Source: Trema orientale
Taxonomy: Eukaryota > Streptophyta > Magnoliopsida > Rosales > Cannabaceae
Reading direction: 5' to 3'
Assembly (NCBI GenBank): GCA_002914845.1
Contig: JXTC01000004.1
Coordinates: 1,015,203 to 1,079,202, forward strand
Length of the DNA stretch: 64,000 nt
The notes under the pieces: generated by a model
Database searches by the model: none
Told to the model about the DNA's origin: nothing
Seen by the model: the letters and a program-made list of their open reading frames with translations, nothing else
In this document: one piece after another, positions 12,259-23,706 of the stretch
Position numbering within the stretch: the first letter of the stretch is position 1
How the letters are laid out: each line of letters opens with the position of its first letter
Translations under genes and position numbers: made by a program

Positions 12259-12893
12259 TACTTTAGTTTGAAGATGAAATGGATCTTGTTTCATTTGATT
12301 GCAGGAGAAATAAAACTAGACTAAATATACAAAGATGAATTGGCAGAGAGGAGAATGAAGATCAGAGACGTGTACCAGATTGTAGCTAGCTCGGTATTTT
12401 ACTAGAGTTTTAATTTCTAATATTTTTTTTTAATTTAGTCCAATTTAATCAAGTGCCAAACACAGTATTGAATCTAGTATAATCCTATTTAGTCCAATCC
12501 AGTCTAATCTGAGTCACTTAATCTAACCAATCACGTGTCCTAAACAAGCCCTTAATATCTTACAGAATTGAAGAAATAATCCAAAGAATCAACCCAGTAC
12601 CAACCCCTAAGTGCCATATCTTCAACCCACATATTCAATTTCAACCCAAACCAAATAGTTTTTGGTTTGATTAAAGTATATTCATTTTAGTTTCTTCCAC
12701 ACCGAAACCACAAAAAAAAAAAAAAACTTTTGAAAAATGTGACATTTTGTCTAATGCCGAAAAAATGCTCAAAATAATCTTAAATTTGTCCAAAAAGAAC
12801 ATCTCTTAAATAGTCTATAAAAGGACCCAAATTCCTATTGAAATATGTATTAGTTTTTCAAGTATTTATAAGAAATATCATTTTTCACGTTAA
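12259..12893. other. Intergenic DNA between solo LTR and MITE
   Basis: No gene. Around 12430-12555 the repeated motif TAGTCCAATY and the end GTCCTAAACAAGCCCTTA may be the right half of the older element interrupted by the solo LTR. Confidence 0.35.
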
Positions 12894-12902
12894 TTTAAAA
12901 AA

Positions 12903-13074
12903 AGGCGCGTCTACAGTAGGGGCGCCTCTACGTAGGGCCCTGTCTATTCACCGTTGGATGGGAATCTGTATATAAATAGATTCTCCACAGATTCCCGTTA
13001 TTCCCCACAGATTCCCATCCAACGATAATTAAGGCATGACCCTACGTAGGGACGCCCCTATCGTAGCCATCCCC
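12903..13074 (-). mobile_element. 172-bp Mutator-type MITE, copy 1
   Basis: The element runs from AGGCGCGTCTACAGTAGGGG to GCTACGATAGGGGCG read on the opposite strand. It is flanked by a perfect 9-bp target duplication TTTAAAAAA (12894-12902 and 13075-13083). A 9-bp duplication is the signature of Mutator-like transposition. The interior holds a long inverted repeat (CGTTGGATGGGAATCTGT and its complement), so a transcript would fold into a hairpin. The same element in the other orientation, also exactly 172 bp, lies at 31613-31784. Confidence 0.88.
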
Positions 13075-13083
13075 TTTAAAAAA

Positions 13084-13639
13084 TATCCGTTTTGTTATTT
13101 TATATTACTAAATGATTGTTTTTAGTGGATCAATTTTATGTAAAATATATCAATTTTTTTATTAGTATATCAATTGTAAATAAAATATATCAATTTTAAT
13201 AGTGTGATATTGATATATTTCTTATAAAACTAATTTATTTCAGTATTTTTTGATAATTTTGGCCAAATTTCATTAGTATTTGTAAAATGGTCATTTTTGA
13301 AATAACGACCCAAAATTGGGCCATTTGGCTAAGTTTTACTTAATCTGTTGTCATGAATCAATTACCTGACTTAGGGTCAAGTTGTATTTAATTTATGGTC
13401 TATTTGATCAATTCATTTGATTAATTTAACTTAGTGCTTTTTTTTTTTTTCAGTTGAGAACGTGATTTATTTGTCATTAAGTATGCAGAGTTCCTTATTT
13501 CTAACTACAAAATCGCCCTTAAACTCAAAAACCATTTTAAATAGTCATTTTAAGGCATGAAAATGCCTAAAATGGAGCTTGTGTGAATGAGAAATTGAAA
13601 CCCAAAGTGAGAAGGTTCTAGAATTGGATTTGTAACGTA
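13084..13639. other. Intergenic DNA
   Basis: AT-rich, no gene and no element recognised. Confidence 0.5.
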
Positions 13640-14590
13640 CTGGAGTTATAAAAATTTATTTTGGACAATTATTTAGCCTCATAAAGCTGAGGTAACAGAC
13701 AAAAATATTTTTAGCTGTTATATTGTAACTGCCAAACATTTTTCAGCCATATTAATGGGCTGTTACTGTTATGTTGTAACAGACAAATGTTTTTCAGCCA
13801 TATTAATAGGATGTTAATTGCTTGGTTCCCCCATGAATACTATAAAAGGAGACCTTCTCCTTCATTTTTACATATACCAAAATATTTCTTAGCTTATTCC
13901 TCTCTTCCACATTTCTCTGTGGCGGTTAAGAAATAGTTAGTTAGTAGTTAGAGAATTTGAGTTCTTTCTTTTCGGTGTGGTCGAACTCTCTTGAGTTCTG
14001 GTGATGGAGTTTGAGCATTACTCAATTCATTGTGAATAGCAAGTTGGTGCGACGTTGCTAATCGTGAACCGTTTTATCCTGGGAAACACACTATTAACAT
14101 TCCTCTAAGAGTGAGGAGGCGTAACTGTTTTAAAGAAATTATGTGAAACACAAGACTCGGTTTAGTTTCCTTAAACTCCTTTGTTATTTTGGTCATTACT
14201 ATCGTGTTTGTTATTATAGTAAATTAATTGTGATTTATTTTGTTACGTTATTTGATTTATTTTTTATAATAATTATTGTTATCCTAGTAGTTAAATAATC
14301 GTGATTTATTACATCATATGTTATAACTATAATATTATCGTATTTTTTATTTCTAGATTTAAATAATTTTTCTAACAAGTTTAACTTATCAATACATTAT
14401 GAGTAACAGAGTCTATGGCATTCTTGCTAGTTAAGTAGTTAATTTATTAGCATTATATTATGCCACACAATTAATTATGTATACAAGTATATAATTATCC
14501 ATGGTACACTATACAAACTTTGTCATGAGAGTGAGTTTCTTATGTTAGTCCCTACAAACTACTCTAACAACATTGGCATTAGAGAATGTG
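13640..14590 (+). mobile_element. LTR-like stretch, probably Ty1/copia
   Basis: The order of signals is LTR-like: a TATA box with leader (ACTATAAAAGGAGACCTTC near 13839), leader text of the copia type (ATCCTGGGAAACACACTATT, near 14077), and a primer-site-like ACATTGGCATTAGAG near 14570, a degenerate form of the usual copia TTGGTATCAGAG. A short tandem duplication (TTTTTCAGCCATATTAAT) occurs near 13740 and 13792. I could not find clean TG...CA borders or a target duplication, so the limits are approximate. Confidence 0.4.
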
Positions 14591-14818
14591 CAGCGGAGTA
14601 CATATAGATTGAAAGATAAATGAAGACAGAAAAAAGTATCTAATATCTATTAACTACAAGTCCGAAAGAAAACAGTACAAAGCTAATAAAATAACTTAAA
14701 AAAAAAAAAAAAGAAAATTCTTACCAAGCTCCGGAAATAGCTGTCTGTATTTACATTACACCCTTTTTAGTTCCCTTCTAAAAAAATATAGCAGCAAAAA
14801 ATGACTAATTAAAATGCT

Positions 14819-16915
14819 CTAACGACGTCGTTGCTTAGGTAAGTCAGCAGGAGGCAAAAAGCTTTCCGTGGTCAAACCCCACACGTTGAAATTGACCTCA
14901 TCGAGTTTCCAAGTCTCTTCCATCTCCCTCTTGTGATTGGCTGATTGCTCACCATACCTAATCACCGTGACACGTGTCTTTCCGCTATGAGCAATGTTGA
15001 CTCCGTCAACGTACTTGTAATCCCCCATCACCGACTCCGTACTCGTCTCCCAGAAAACGTCGTCGTCTCCTTTGTTCGTCATCCTCAGCAGCCTCGAGTC
15101 CTCAAACTGTATCAGTAGGCCCGAACGCTGACTAAAATACCCCCATATCGTGTGGTGAATGATCTCATAGTTTCGGCCACTCTGGGCCTCGCGAATCGCT
15201 GGGCTCGTTTCGAGCTTTAGTATGAAGCAGTCTTCGTCGTCGATTATTTTCTCACCAATACACATGGCGTCTAAAAATAAGTTGGCTGTTGCTCTTGGAT
15301 CCAAACCCTGTGAAAAAAAAAAAAAAAAAAAAATTAGTGTAAGATAAATATGCCTAAGGTGTAGATTTAGTGATGATTATAACAACCATGATTTGAATTT
15401 AAATTTAGTACAAAATTCATGTGGACATGCAGGCATTAGACACAGAAATTTGAACAATAATTATGGATCAAAATGTAATATGTCGTAACTATAATTGTAA
15501 CACAAGTCATCTGGTGGCCAAGATTTGATATGTTATATAACTAGGTGACATGACATTATTCAAAATAAATAAATAAATTAATTAATGGTGATAATTATTG
15601 AAGCACCTGAAGAAAACGGCGCAAGGGGCGCGGAGGTCCTCTGGAGATAGGTGTTTGTTGGTTTGAAGAGTGCCGCCAAGAAAGCTTGCCATTGCTTCCA
15701 CATATAACTTTGCAACCGGACACAACAATCTCTATACACCACAAATCTGGATTCTTTTGCCAAAGCACGAACCCGCCGAGCTCCTCCGTGCACTTCTTAA
15801 CGTCTACTACGCTGTCATCGCTTTGGTGGAACTCCGACGCACTAATCTTTAACGCGCCGGTCACGCACATGCTCTGCACCGAGTTCAACGCAGGTTGGCC
15901 TCCCGTCGCCGCCACATATTGTTGCACTATGTATTTGGCCGTGGAAGCTTGCTACAAAACAAAAGGAAAAAAAAAAAAAGAAAAGAAAAAAGAAAGTTAT
16001 TAGTATTTTGCGTTAGATTTCATCATTATTATTATTATTTTTTTTTTAGTGGGCAATGTTGGTTTCAGTTTCATTCCTCGTAATAGAAACGATGTAGCCC
16101 ATACTCTGTTCGTTTGGTTTTAATTCCTCTATTGATTGCGTTTGGTTCAATACCAGACTGCATTTCAGATTTTGTAATTGAGGAGGTATTATCCTACTTG
16201 CCTTAAATAAGAAGTCCTATTTTGCTTTTCCCAAAAAAAAAAAAAAAAAATGTCCTAGTTTGATTTTGAAAAAAAATTCCATCACATTTTTCTTTCTACA
16301 TTAATCTTGTTTCATGTGACATTTTTCTGTACACTAATGGTTTTTGTCAAATTATGCCATATTTGTATCAGTGTTTTGGTGCCATACTACAATAAGTAAT
16401 TATATTGATACAATAACAAATTTCTGAGCTGTTAGATTTTACTCATATTTTTTATACTTTTTTGAATTTTTTTGCCTAACTTAGTCACATATATATTTGC
16501 CACTATAATAAGAAGTGTTCTTTCCCTAAAAAAAAAAAAAAAAAAAAATAAGTGTTCCTACCGCATACAATTATTTGTAAACTCATGTATAACAAATAGT
16601 GAATGAGAAAGAGATGCTTGTTCTTACAATGGAACAGTCTTTGACTGGGCGGTGAACAGAATGGCCTAATTGGACCTGAAGAGGGATAACTGGAGATCCA
16701 ACGAGGTAGAGAAGGAAACGTAGCTCGTTAAGGCGCCCGGCGATGATGGGTGCAGACCACTTATCGGAAGTCTGAGCCTTCATCCACGTTAGCATGTTTT
16801 GAAACCTTACCGTGGCATTGTTCCCCATGCTCTTGAACATTTCTTCTGGTATGGGAACCTCAAGAACCGTCTCAAGCCCATCGTCCCTGTCAATGTTTGG
16901 ACATAGCTTCCTCAT
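14819..16915 (-). CDS. DUF620 family protein, three exons
   Basis: Exons 16915-16628, 15951-15607 and 15307-14819 join in phase 0 to a 373-residue protein. All introns are GT/AG (donors GTAAGA and GTGCTT). The N-terminal exon starts MRKLCPNIDRDDGLETVLEV and continues EEMFKSMGNNATVRFQNMLT. Exon 2 carries the family core (TAKYIVQQYVAATGG, LNSVQSMCVTGALKI, GGFVLWQKNPDLWCIEIVVS, SWRHS). Exon 3 carries the second half (LDPRATANLFLDAMCIGEK, IIDDEDCFILKLE, HTIWGYFSQRSGLLIQFEDS, GDYKYVDGVNIAHSGKTRVT, EETWKLDEVNFNVWGL, ESFLPPADLP). This order is that of the plant DUF620 family, often described as lipoprotein-related; its biochemical role is not known. Length is near the shorter family members. No defect is visible. 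Confidence 0.9.
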
Positions 16916-17576
16916 GTGTACGTGTAATTATGAATCCCTTAGAAAATGGACAAGAAAAGAGAATAAAGAGAGGTTGAAGGAAGTTGATTAATTTGGGAAA
17001 GAGAGAGAAGAGGGGCCTTAGGTCAAAGGCTAAGACACTTTCTTAATCCTCAAGCCTCTACATGACGAGGGAAAAGGAGAGCAATGTAGGGGAGGAGGAG
17101 GAGAATAAAGGAGTGGAAATGGGCGTGAATTTCCCTAAGGCTCTCCTTGCTTCTAGGTGTTGTGTGGGCACGATTCAAAAGCTGGATTTCATTGCTTTAC
17201 TTTCTGTTTTATAACGATAAGGGCCCAGATACATCTTTTTGCCTTTATCTAGGCAAGGCTTTCTTACGATGAAGCCCAAAATTGATTGGCTCTAACTTGA
17301 ATTAGGGGGAAAGAAATATTAAATACACTTTTTTTTCATACTCTTTTTCTTTTTTATACTCTCAGTATCATATTCTAACACATAGATTCTATTATTCAGT
17401 TTAATATTTTAATAATGCAATAAACTATAGTAGAATTCACGTATCAAGCAATGAAACTGAGAGACTGCAAAAGAAGATGTAAAAGAGAGTGCAGCTAGTA
17501 TTCCTATTAAGGGAACTTATATAAAGTAAAAGCATGCATGAGAAAAAAAAAATTTGTCAGATACAAAAAATTCTTA
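16916..17576. other. 5' flank of the DUF620 gene
   Basis: Holds the likely promoter and 5' leader of the minus-strand DUF620 gene. A purine-rich stretch (AGAGAGGTTGAAGG, then GGAGGAGGAGG at 17090-17105) reads as a CT-rich leader on the gene strand. No clear TATA box was identified. Confidence 0.4.
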
Positions 17577-17850
17577 TGTTTTATAAATAAAGAGATTATT
17601 GTGGATATTACTTAAATACTACTGGGCTTATTATATGAGAGGTTCTTATACTAAGGTTATTTCTATAATATTGTATAAATCCAAACCTTAACTACTCTTA
17701 TTATAGAGAGCTAGTAATAATAATAAGATGAACTTCTCCATTTTTTCTCTTTACATCTCTATATCTCTTTCTATTATGTTATTATGTATTGTCATTATTA
17801 TTATTAAGACTACTACAACAATCTCACTATCGCTATTATCAGCACGAGTT
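17577..17850 (+). mobile_element. LTR-like repeat, left copy (with primer-site-like end)
   Basis: Related over about 270 bp to 22137-22465 in the same orientation (shared AATAAAG.GATTATT, TATAAATCCAAA.CCT, CTCTATATCTCT, TATTATGTTATTATGTATTG). This copy runs into ATTATCAGCACGAG at about 17836. That matches the ATCAGCACGA primer-binding text common in Ale/Retrofit-type Ty1/copia elements (from memory). It would be the 5' LTR of a decayed element whose 3' LTR is the other copy. Confidence 0.5.
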
Positions 17851-19399
17851 ATTACTTGATTAATTTAAAGAAATATTATGAGATATGTATCTCAAAATTT
17901 GGATTTTATAAGACCCTAAATTATATTTGATAAATTCTTCTGATATTTAGAAATATTTCCGGGTCACAATTAATATATATATATACATATTTAAAATCGT
18001 TTATTTTGATTAATTATAGTTTAATCATGCATCGCTGATCATGGCTTGATTTCTATATGCGGTATATGTTTTTTTTTTTTTTTAATGTACAAGCTATAAT
18101 GTATGTTCTTTTAATTTTATGTAGATACTATAAAAAGTTTTTCTTCTCCTTTAACTTCCGTAAATTGTTATGCCTACATAATATTTTTTTTTAGTTATTA
18201 AGGTTATGATTGAAAAACAGGTAAATCACACACACACACATACATCGTATTTGTGAATTATCGAGATTTAGGGGCTGTAATATGCAATTTGTTTACATTT
18301 CATTGGTGCCGAATACAATATGTGCATGATTATTATAAGATGCCCATAGAGTGATAACGGAGTTGTTTTATGCGTTTGTGCTCGTCGGTTTTTCCTTTTT
18401 GTTACCAACCGAGGGTAAATTTACTGATTGAGTTTATGTGTAATTATCAAAAGTTAATATTAATCTTGTCTCATATATACATATGAACATATATCTAGAA
18501 TTATTCCCAGAGTACTTGTTACCGAATTCTCTATTTCATTTAAAATTATATTGACTATGATTCATGTGCTCTTTGTTTTATTTTAGTAGATAAATTTTGA
18601 GCAATTTCGTTGACTATATTCAAATAATAATTTGTGAAATAATTGTTATACATATTTTCCAATTTTATGTTATGACTTTTAACATTTATATGTTTCATAA
18701 TATATATATTTTTTTATTTGAAATACAGTAGAATATTTGTTTTGGATATATTTCTAGATCGTCAATTAATTATCAACTTTATGAGAATATGTTCTTGTCA
18801 ATGAGTCTTATTACAAGAACATATTTCATATAGTCCTTGTTCAATATACGTTCTCATACACTAAGACTTTTTGTATATGGTCAATTTATCTTATTAGTTA
18901 TGAATAGTCTTATTTGATTTAATTAGAGAGAATATGTCATAACTTTAATAAACAACTTTATTAAAATATTTTTCTAATAAAGAAATCATAGAATCTTTTG
19001 ACATTTACTATTGTATAATAATCAAAATATTACCACAAATATTATGCATGAAATATGGATTATATTTGTACTCCCAACATATCTAACATATTTAAATGCA
19101 CCGTTGTAATTAGCAAAAAGATTAGAATGGACATTCCAAATTCAAAAATAAAAATACTAGAGGTACCCTAACACTTTAATGGTCCCTATCTTTATAAAAC
19201 AAGAACGTTTGAAATTTTCGTTTCCCAATATTCAGTCATTAGTTTCTATACATTAGACACTCATCTTTAATTCAATTTTCTTTTATGTTACTTCATGTAA
19301 AAATTGATTTTTTTAAGGGTATTTGAGTAATTTTAAGACCAATGACATTTTGATAAATACCCATTTTCAAATTATTTCAATAAAAAAGATCTGAAATTT
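17851..19399. other. AT-rich DNA, no gene
   Basis: If the two LTR-like repeats belong together, this is the internal part of that element. No gag or pol frame is visible, so it is non-autonomous, heavily decayed, or unrelated. Confidence 0.4.
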
Positions 19400-21600
19400 A
19401 ATAATATGGTGCTACAGTTACCAGGTTTTGCTTATAAGCCCTTCCATTTCATGTTCTTTTTCATGAAAGGGCTCGAGAGAGAGGAGAAAGAGCCAAATCT
19501 ATCGACGCCCGCCGCTACTGTCGGACAAACGCGCCACCCCGTGCGGAAGAGGAGACCAGTCTTGCCGTGTTTTGATCTACGGTGGCCGAGATCGGAGACT
19601 TCGAAATTACCGCCTCCGGCGCGGTTTCCCGGCGAAAGCTCTGCCGTCTGACGTTGTACAGACACATTGCCAGCACATGGAGACTCCTCTCACCATTGCC
19701 GATCTCCTCCAAGTGGTTTCACGGCTTAACTCACCTCTGGTAAGATTTTCACTATTTTTACCCTTTTTGCTAAGTTTGTAAAAAGTGATATTTTCATAGT
19801 TATTTAGGTTAAGTAATTATTTTACCCGAGATGAATATATGGGGTGAAAGAGGATTAAAAACTATGAATAGTTACAGTTGGTTGAAGTAGAAACGGTATC
19901 CGGAAGTACAATAATTTTCAATTAGAAAAGAAGATATTTTTCTAAAGATTTGCCAAAAGTGGTATTTAAGTAATTTTCGGATTTTTGTACTTAATTAATG
20001 CTCGGGACCTCGAAACTGAATTCTGACTTCGAATTTGGAGTCAATGAGATCGATAAACGAATTTTGATATAAAATATCATTATGTTTTGAAGTGGAACGA
20101 AAATTGGAATTTCGTGACTCGTAAATTGTACCATTTTGTGTGCCATGGGCCAGTCCCACACCGGGACCTATTTTTGACAAATTATATATCTAACCTAGCA
20201 TATTTAGGTACTCTAAATTCAGTGTAACCTCCATTTCTCTATCTAAGACTCTGGTAGAAAAGTTACTTTTTCAAGTGAGCTTACCGAAATCCTGAAACAA
20301 CCGTTCGAGCACTCAAGTGACCAACAGGAGTTTTCTTTGAGCGTCATTAGCTTGGTATAGCTACCATATTTGAGGTAGGAATTCAATTACCTAGTTTTAT
20401 ATTTGTTTTTGGATTTATAATTACATTATAATTGAATTATGAAAAATTGTGGTTCACGCGATAGTTTAATAAAGTTATGGAAACATATTAGAATATCCTG
20501 GAATTAAACTTTGGATTTCATATACATATTTTATTTAAATTGTGATTATAGGGTAATACAGCGGAGAGCTACCCATATTACAGTAAATCTCAGAATAATA
20601 TCAAGTTGAATTTTAAAGCATAATTTGATTCTTGAATGTATGGTTATTGTGAACGGTTACATGTTGTATACACCATAGGATCACACACTTGAGTTCCATT
20701 ATTGCATCATAGTAGTTTAGATCACTGGCGAGTTTCTACAGTGCTAGGTGAAAGACTTAGACCTCTGTGCAGGTTTTTAGCTGGTACACCTACGAGTAGT
20801 GTCAGGATGCTGGATACCTTTGATACAGAGGTATTACAGGGCTATGATGGGAGAATGAGAGCTCACTCATATACTTAGTTGATTTATGATATATAAAATT
20901 ATGTGGATTTAGTTTTAGTTTTGAATATTAGATTATTCGGGATATCAATTATTTTATAAACTTGGTTTATAAATGGATTTTAGAAAATATATTAACAATG
21001 CAGGTTTGGTAAAATTGCATCAATTCAAAAAAATTAATTGAATTACTACTGAGCATGTGAATGCTCACCCCCCTACTTCTTCCACTTTCGGGTGTTTGAC
21101 TATTTGAGGTAGTCGTATTGATGGATAGATAATCTGTGCAGTATGTATATGCAGTTCTACTCTTAGTCTCTAATGGGTGTTCATATTTTGTTTACTTCCT
21201 TTCTTTATTCAATTATTTAGTCAAATTTAGAGTATTTACTACGTGGATGTATGAAGATGGTTTTTTTATTAATTTGAAAACTTAGATCTATAAAGAATTT
21301 AGTGTAAATTATTTTAGACACTAGACTAAAGTTTTCAGTTGAATTTAATCTATGGTTTCTCAACAATTATTCAAATGAGATGATTAGAAATTTTTTTGAA
21401 CTTTATCGGGTACTTTTCTTAAGTAATTAAAAAACTAATAAGAGTTTGAAATATTATGGAATTCGTAATGATTTGAGGACCGAAACGAAATGATCTAGTA
21501 CTCGATTCCTCTTGAATTTTATAAAATTAATATTTTATTTTATTTTAACTTAAAATTACTAAAAGTCACGGTTTTAGATTTCCGATCGTGACGCTTCATA
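19400..21600 (+). mobile_element. Probable Ty3/gypsy LTR fragment with GC-rich island
   Basis: A GC-rich island at about 19490-19735 stands out from the AT-rich surroundings but has no recognised protein. Further right is text typical of gypsy LTRs in dicots: ACCGAAATCCTGAAACAACC near 20284, CACTCAAGTGACC near 20311, CTGAGCATGTGAATGCTCAC near 21050, and the end-like GATCGTGACG near 21584. The stretch at 36078-36629, read in reverse, shares the style and the GTCGTGAC terminus. Borders and target duplication were not found. Confidence 0.4.
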
Positions 21601-22136
21601 TCACGTTGAGTAGTTTTAATTGATTTGCTAATCTAATTTGTATTTTTTTCGGCATTATTCTTTTTTATTATGTATTTTCCCTTCTAGGTTTGTCTTTTTT
21701 TAGGGAGCTGTTACTTGCTTTTTCTTTGGCTTTTGCCTTGATGAATTTCATCCTTAGGGGGAAAAAAAATCGAGAAGAAAGTGTCTTAGAGAGAAAAAGT
21801 GGACTACAAGAGAACACGGGAAAAGGAATTATATGTGATGAATACATGATGGAAGGATGATATTTAAAAAATGTTGGGTAATGTGAAAATTGAAGGATAA
21901 GTCTGAGGGTCTCTTTGAGACCTGACTCTTGGGATGAACATGCAAATGGAAGAAAGATTAGAAAGAGAGGGTCGTAATGGGGTATTTTTGTGAGGGAAGG
22001 GAAGTGGGGGACATGGGGTGCGCGCTGGGGAAGGTTACTTTCTTTTATTTATTCATTTATTTGATTTTTGAGTTGTACTTTTTAGTCATTATATTTGTAA
22101 ATGAGGTGTTTTTATATCGAAAGTAGGGTACAAATA
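21601..22136. other. Intergenic or element-internal DNA
   Basis: No gene. Contains a G-rich stretch around 21960-22035. Nothing else recognised. Confidence 0.4.
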
Positions 22137-22465
22137 TAACTCCCTTATAAATAAAGGGATTATTACTTAAACATTATTAGACCTATTATGTAAGGGTTTC
22201 TATATATACTAAAGTTATACTGTAGTATTATATAAATCCAAATCCTAGCTATTCTTATAAATAGAGAGTTATGGTGATAATAGTAAAGACAAACTTTCAC
22301 TTTTCCTCTCTATATCTCTGCGTCTCTTTTTTTCACTCTCTCTATTATATTGTTATGTATTACCATTGTCTCTTTCTTTTACTCTCTCTATTATATTGTT
22401 ATGTGTTACCATTATTATAATTACTACGACTACTATAAAGATCTCACAATCGCTATCTAAATAAT
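22137..22465 (+). mobile_element. LTR-like repeat, right copy
   Basis: The direct-repeat partner of 17577-17850, with a TATA-like box (CTTATAAATAGAGAG near 22254) in the same relative place. It carries an additional internal duplication: the motif CTCTCTATTATATTGTTATG appears twice, near 22337 and 22384. No primer-site-like sequence follows, as expected for a 3' LTR. Confidence 0.5.
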
Positions 22466-22782
22466 TACGCTAATAAACTGATCATTTATGACATTATGTA
22501 TATATTTTAGTTTTTTAAACTTGCTACCTCAATCATATTCTGAATTAGTATGTGTATATATATATATTCTTTCTTGATGGGTAAAACATTAATTTGTCAT
22601 TAATGTTCTTTTCCTTGCGAGGGATTTTGAAATCAATGTTAACACGTTGCATGAGCACAAATGTTAAGAGTCCATATATGTGTATAGTAATACATATAAA
22701 CAGAAAATAATTTAATAATTATATGATACTCCATTATTAACTAAGGTCTCTAAATTCCCCACAAACCAAATTTAAGAAACAA

Positions 22783-23549
22783 TCTATATATATATATTAA
22801 GCCTGAAGCTCAAAACTCTGATAGCTTCTTTGATCACTATTTTATTTTAAAATTTTTAAAAAAATCCTAATTTTTTCATGATATGATTGGTCCAATCATT
22901 ATTTTTCTTTGCTATGATTGGTTGTAATATATACATATATTATATAATATTGTATTTAAATTAATATTAATGATATCTTATAATAAATTTAGTTCATCGA
23001 ATCGAACAAATGATTGTGCTACATTCGTCTCATTAAAATAAATATAGAGAGAGATAAAAACATAATTTAATGTTTTATAAAATATTATATTTAATTTAAT
23101 ATTAATGATTACTTATATTAAATTTAGTCCATCGAACGTCAAAAAGTTGTGTTACATTCGTCTTATCAAAATAAATAAAGAGATAAATATATTTTTTGAT
23201 GTTGAAATACATTGAACCTAACTATATTTTTTATCATTATTCTATTTTTAAAATTTATAGAAAAATCTTAATTTTTTCATGATATGATTGGTTCTATCAT
23301 TATTTTTCTTTGCTATGATTGGTTGTAATATATACATATATTATATAATATTGTATTTAATTTAATATTAATGATAGCTAATAATAAATTTAATTCATCG
23401 AACAAATGGTTGTGCTACATTCGTCTCATCAAAATAAATATAGAGATAAATATATTTTTTAATGTTGAAATACATTGAACTTAACTATACATTAGGCTTA
23501 ATATATGCAATATTAATACAACTCGCGCAAAGCGCGGTATAACGGCTAG
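22783..23549 (+). mobile_element. Non-autonomous Helitron (copy 2), 767 bp
   Basis: Starts TCTATATATATATATTAAGC and ends with the hairpin CGCGC-AAA-GCGCG (23524-23536), ten bases before the terminal CTAG. It is inserted between A (22782) and T (23550). All four Helitron landmarks are present. The interior contains two diverged direct copies of about 250 bp, each with TTTTTCATGATATGATTGGT (near 22873 and 23273). No RepHel helicase is encoded. The element ends 157 bp from the stop codon of the broken polyol transporter. Confidence 0.85.
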
Positions 23550-23706
23550 TTATTACTATAGCTAGACCTAGACCGCATATTGTTCTCCTGATCATCAAAT
23601 ACGTGCACGAGTTTCTGAGAATAAGACTAACATCAAAGCTGATACAAATCGATCGACACCTAACTGGAGCAACCATATAACCAATAATTATTTCTCCACT
23701 CCCTAA

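Noticed and set aside
19406..19781. GC-rich island that might be a first exon or captured gene
   Set aside because: All frames give low-complexity text with no family, and it adjoins LTR-like sequence, so it is not called as a gene.
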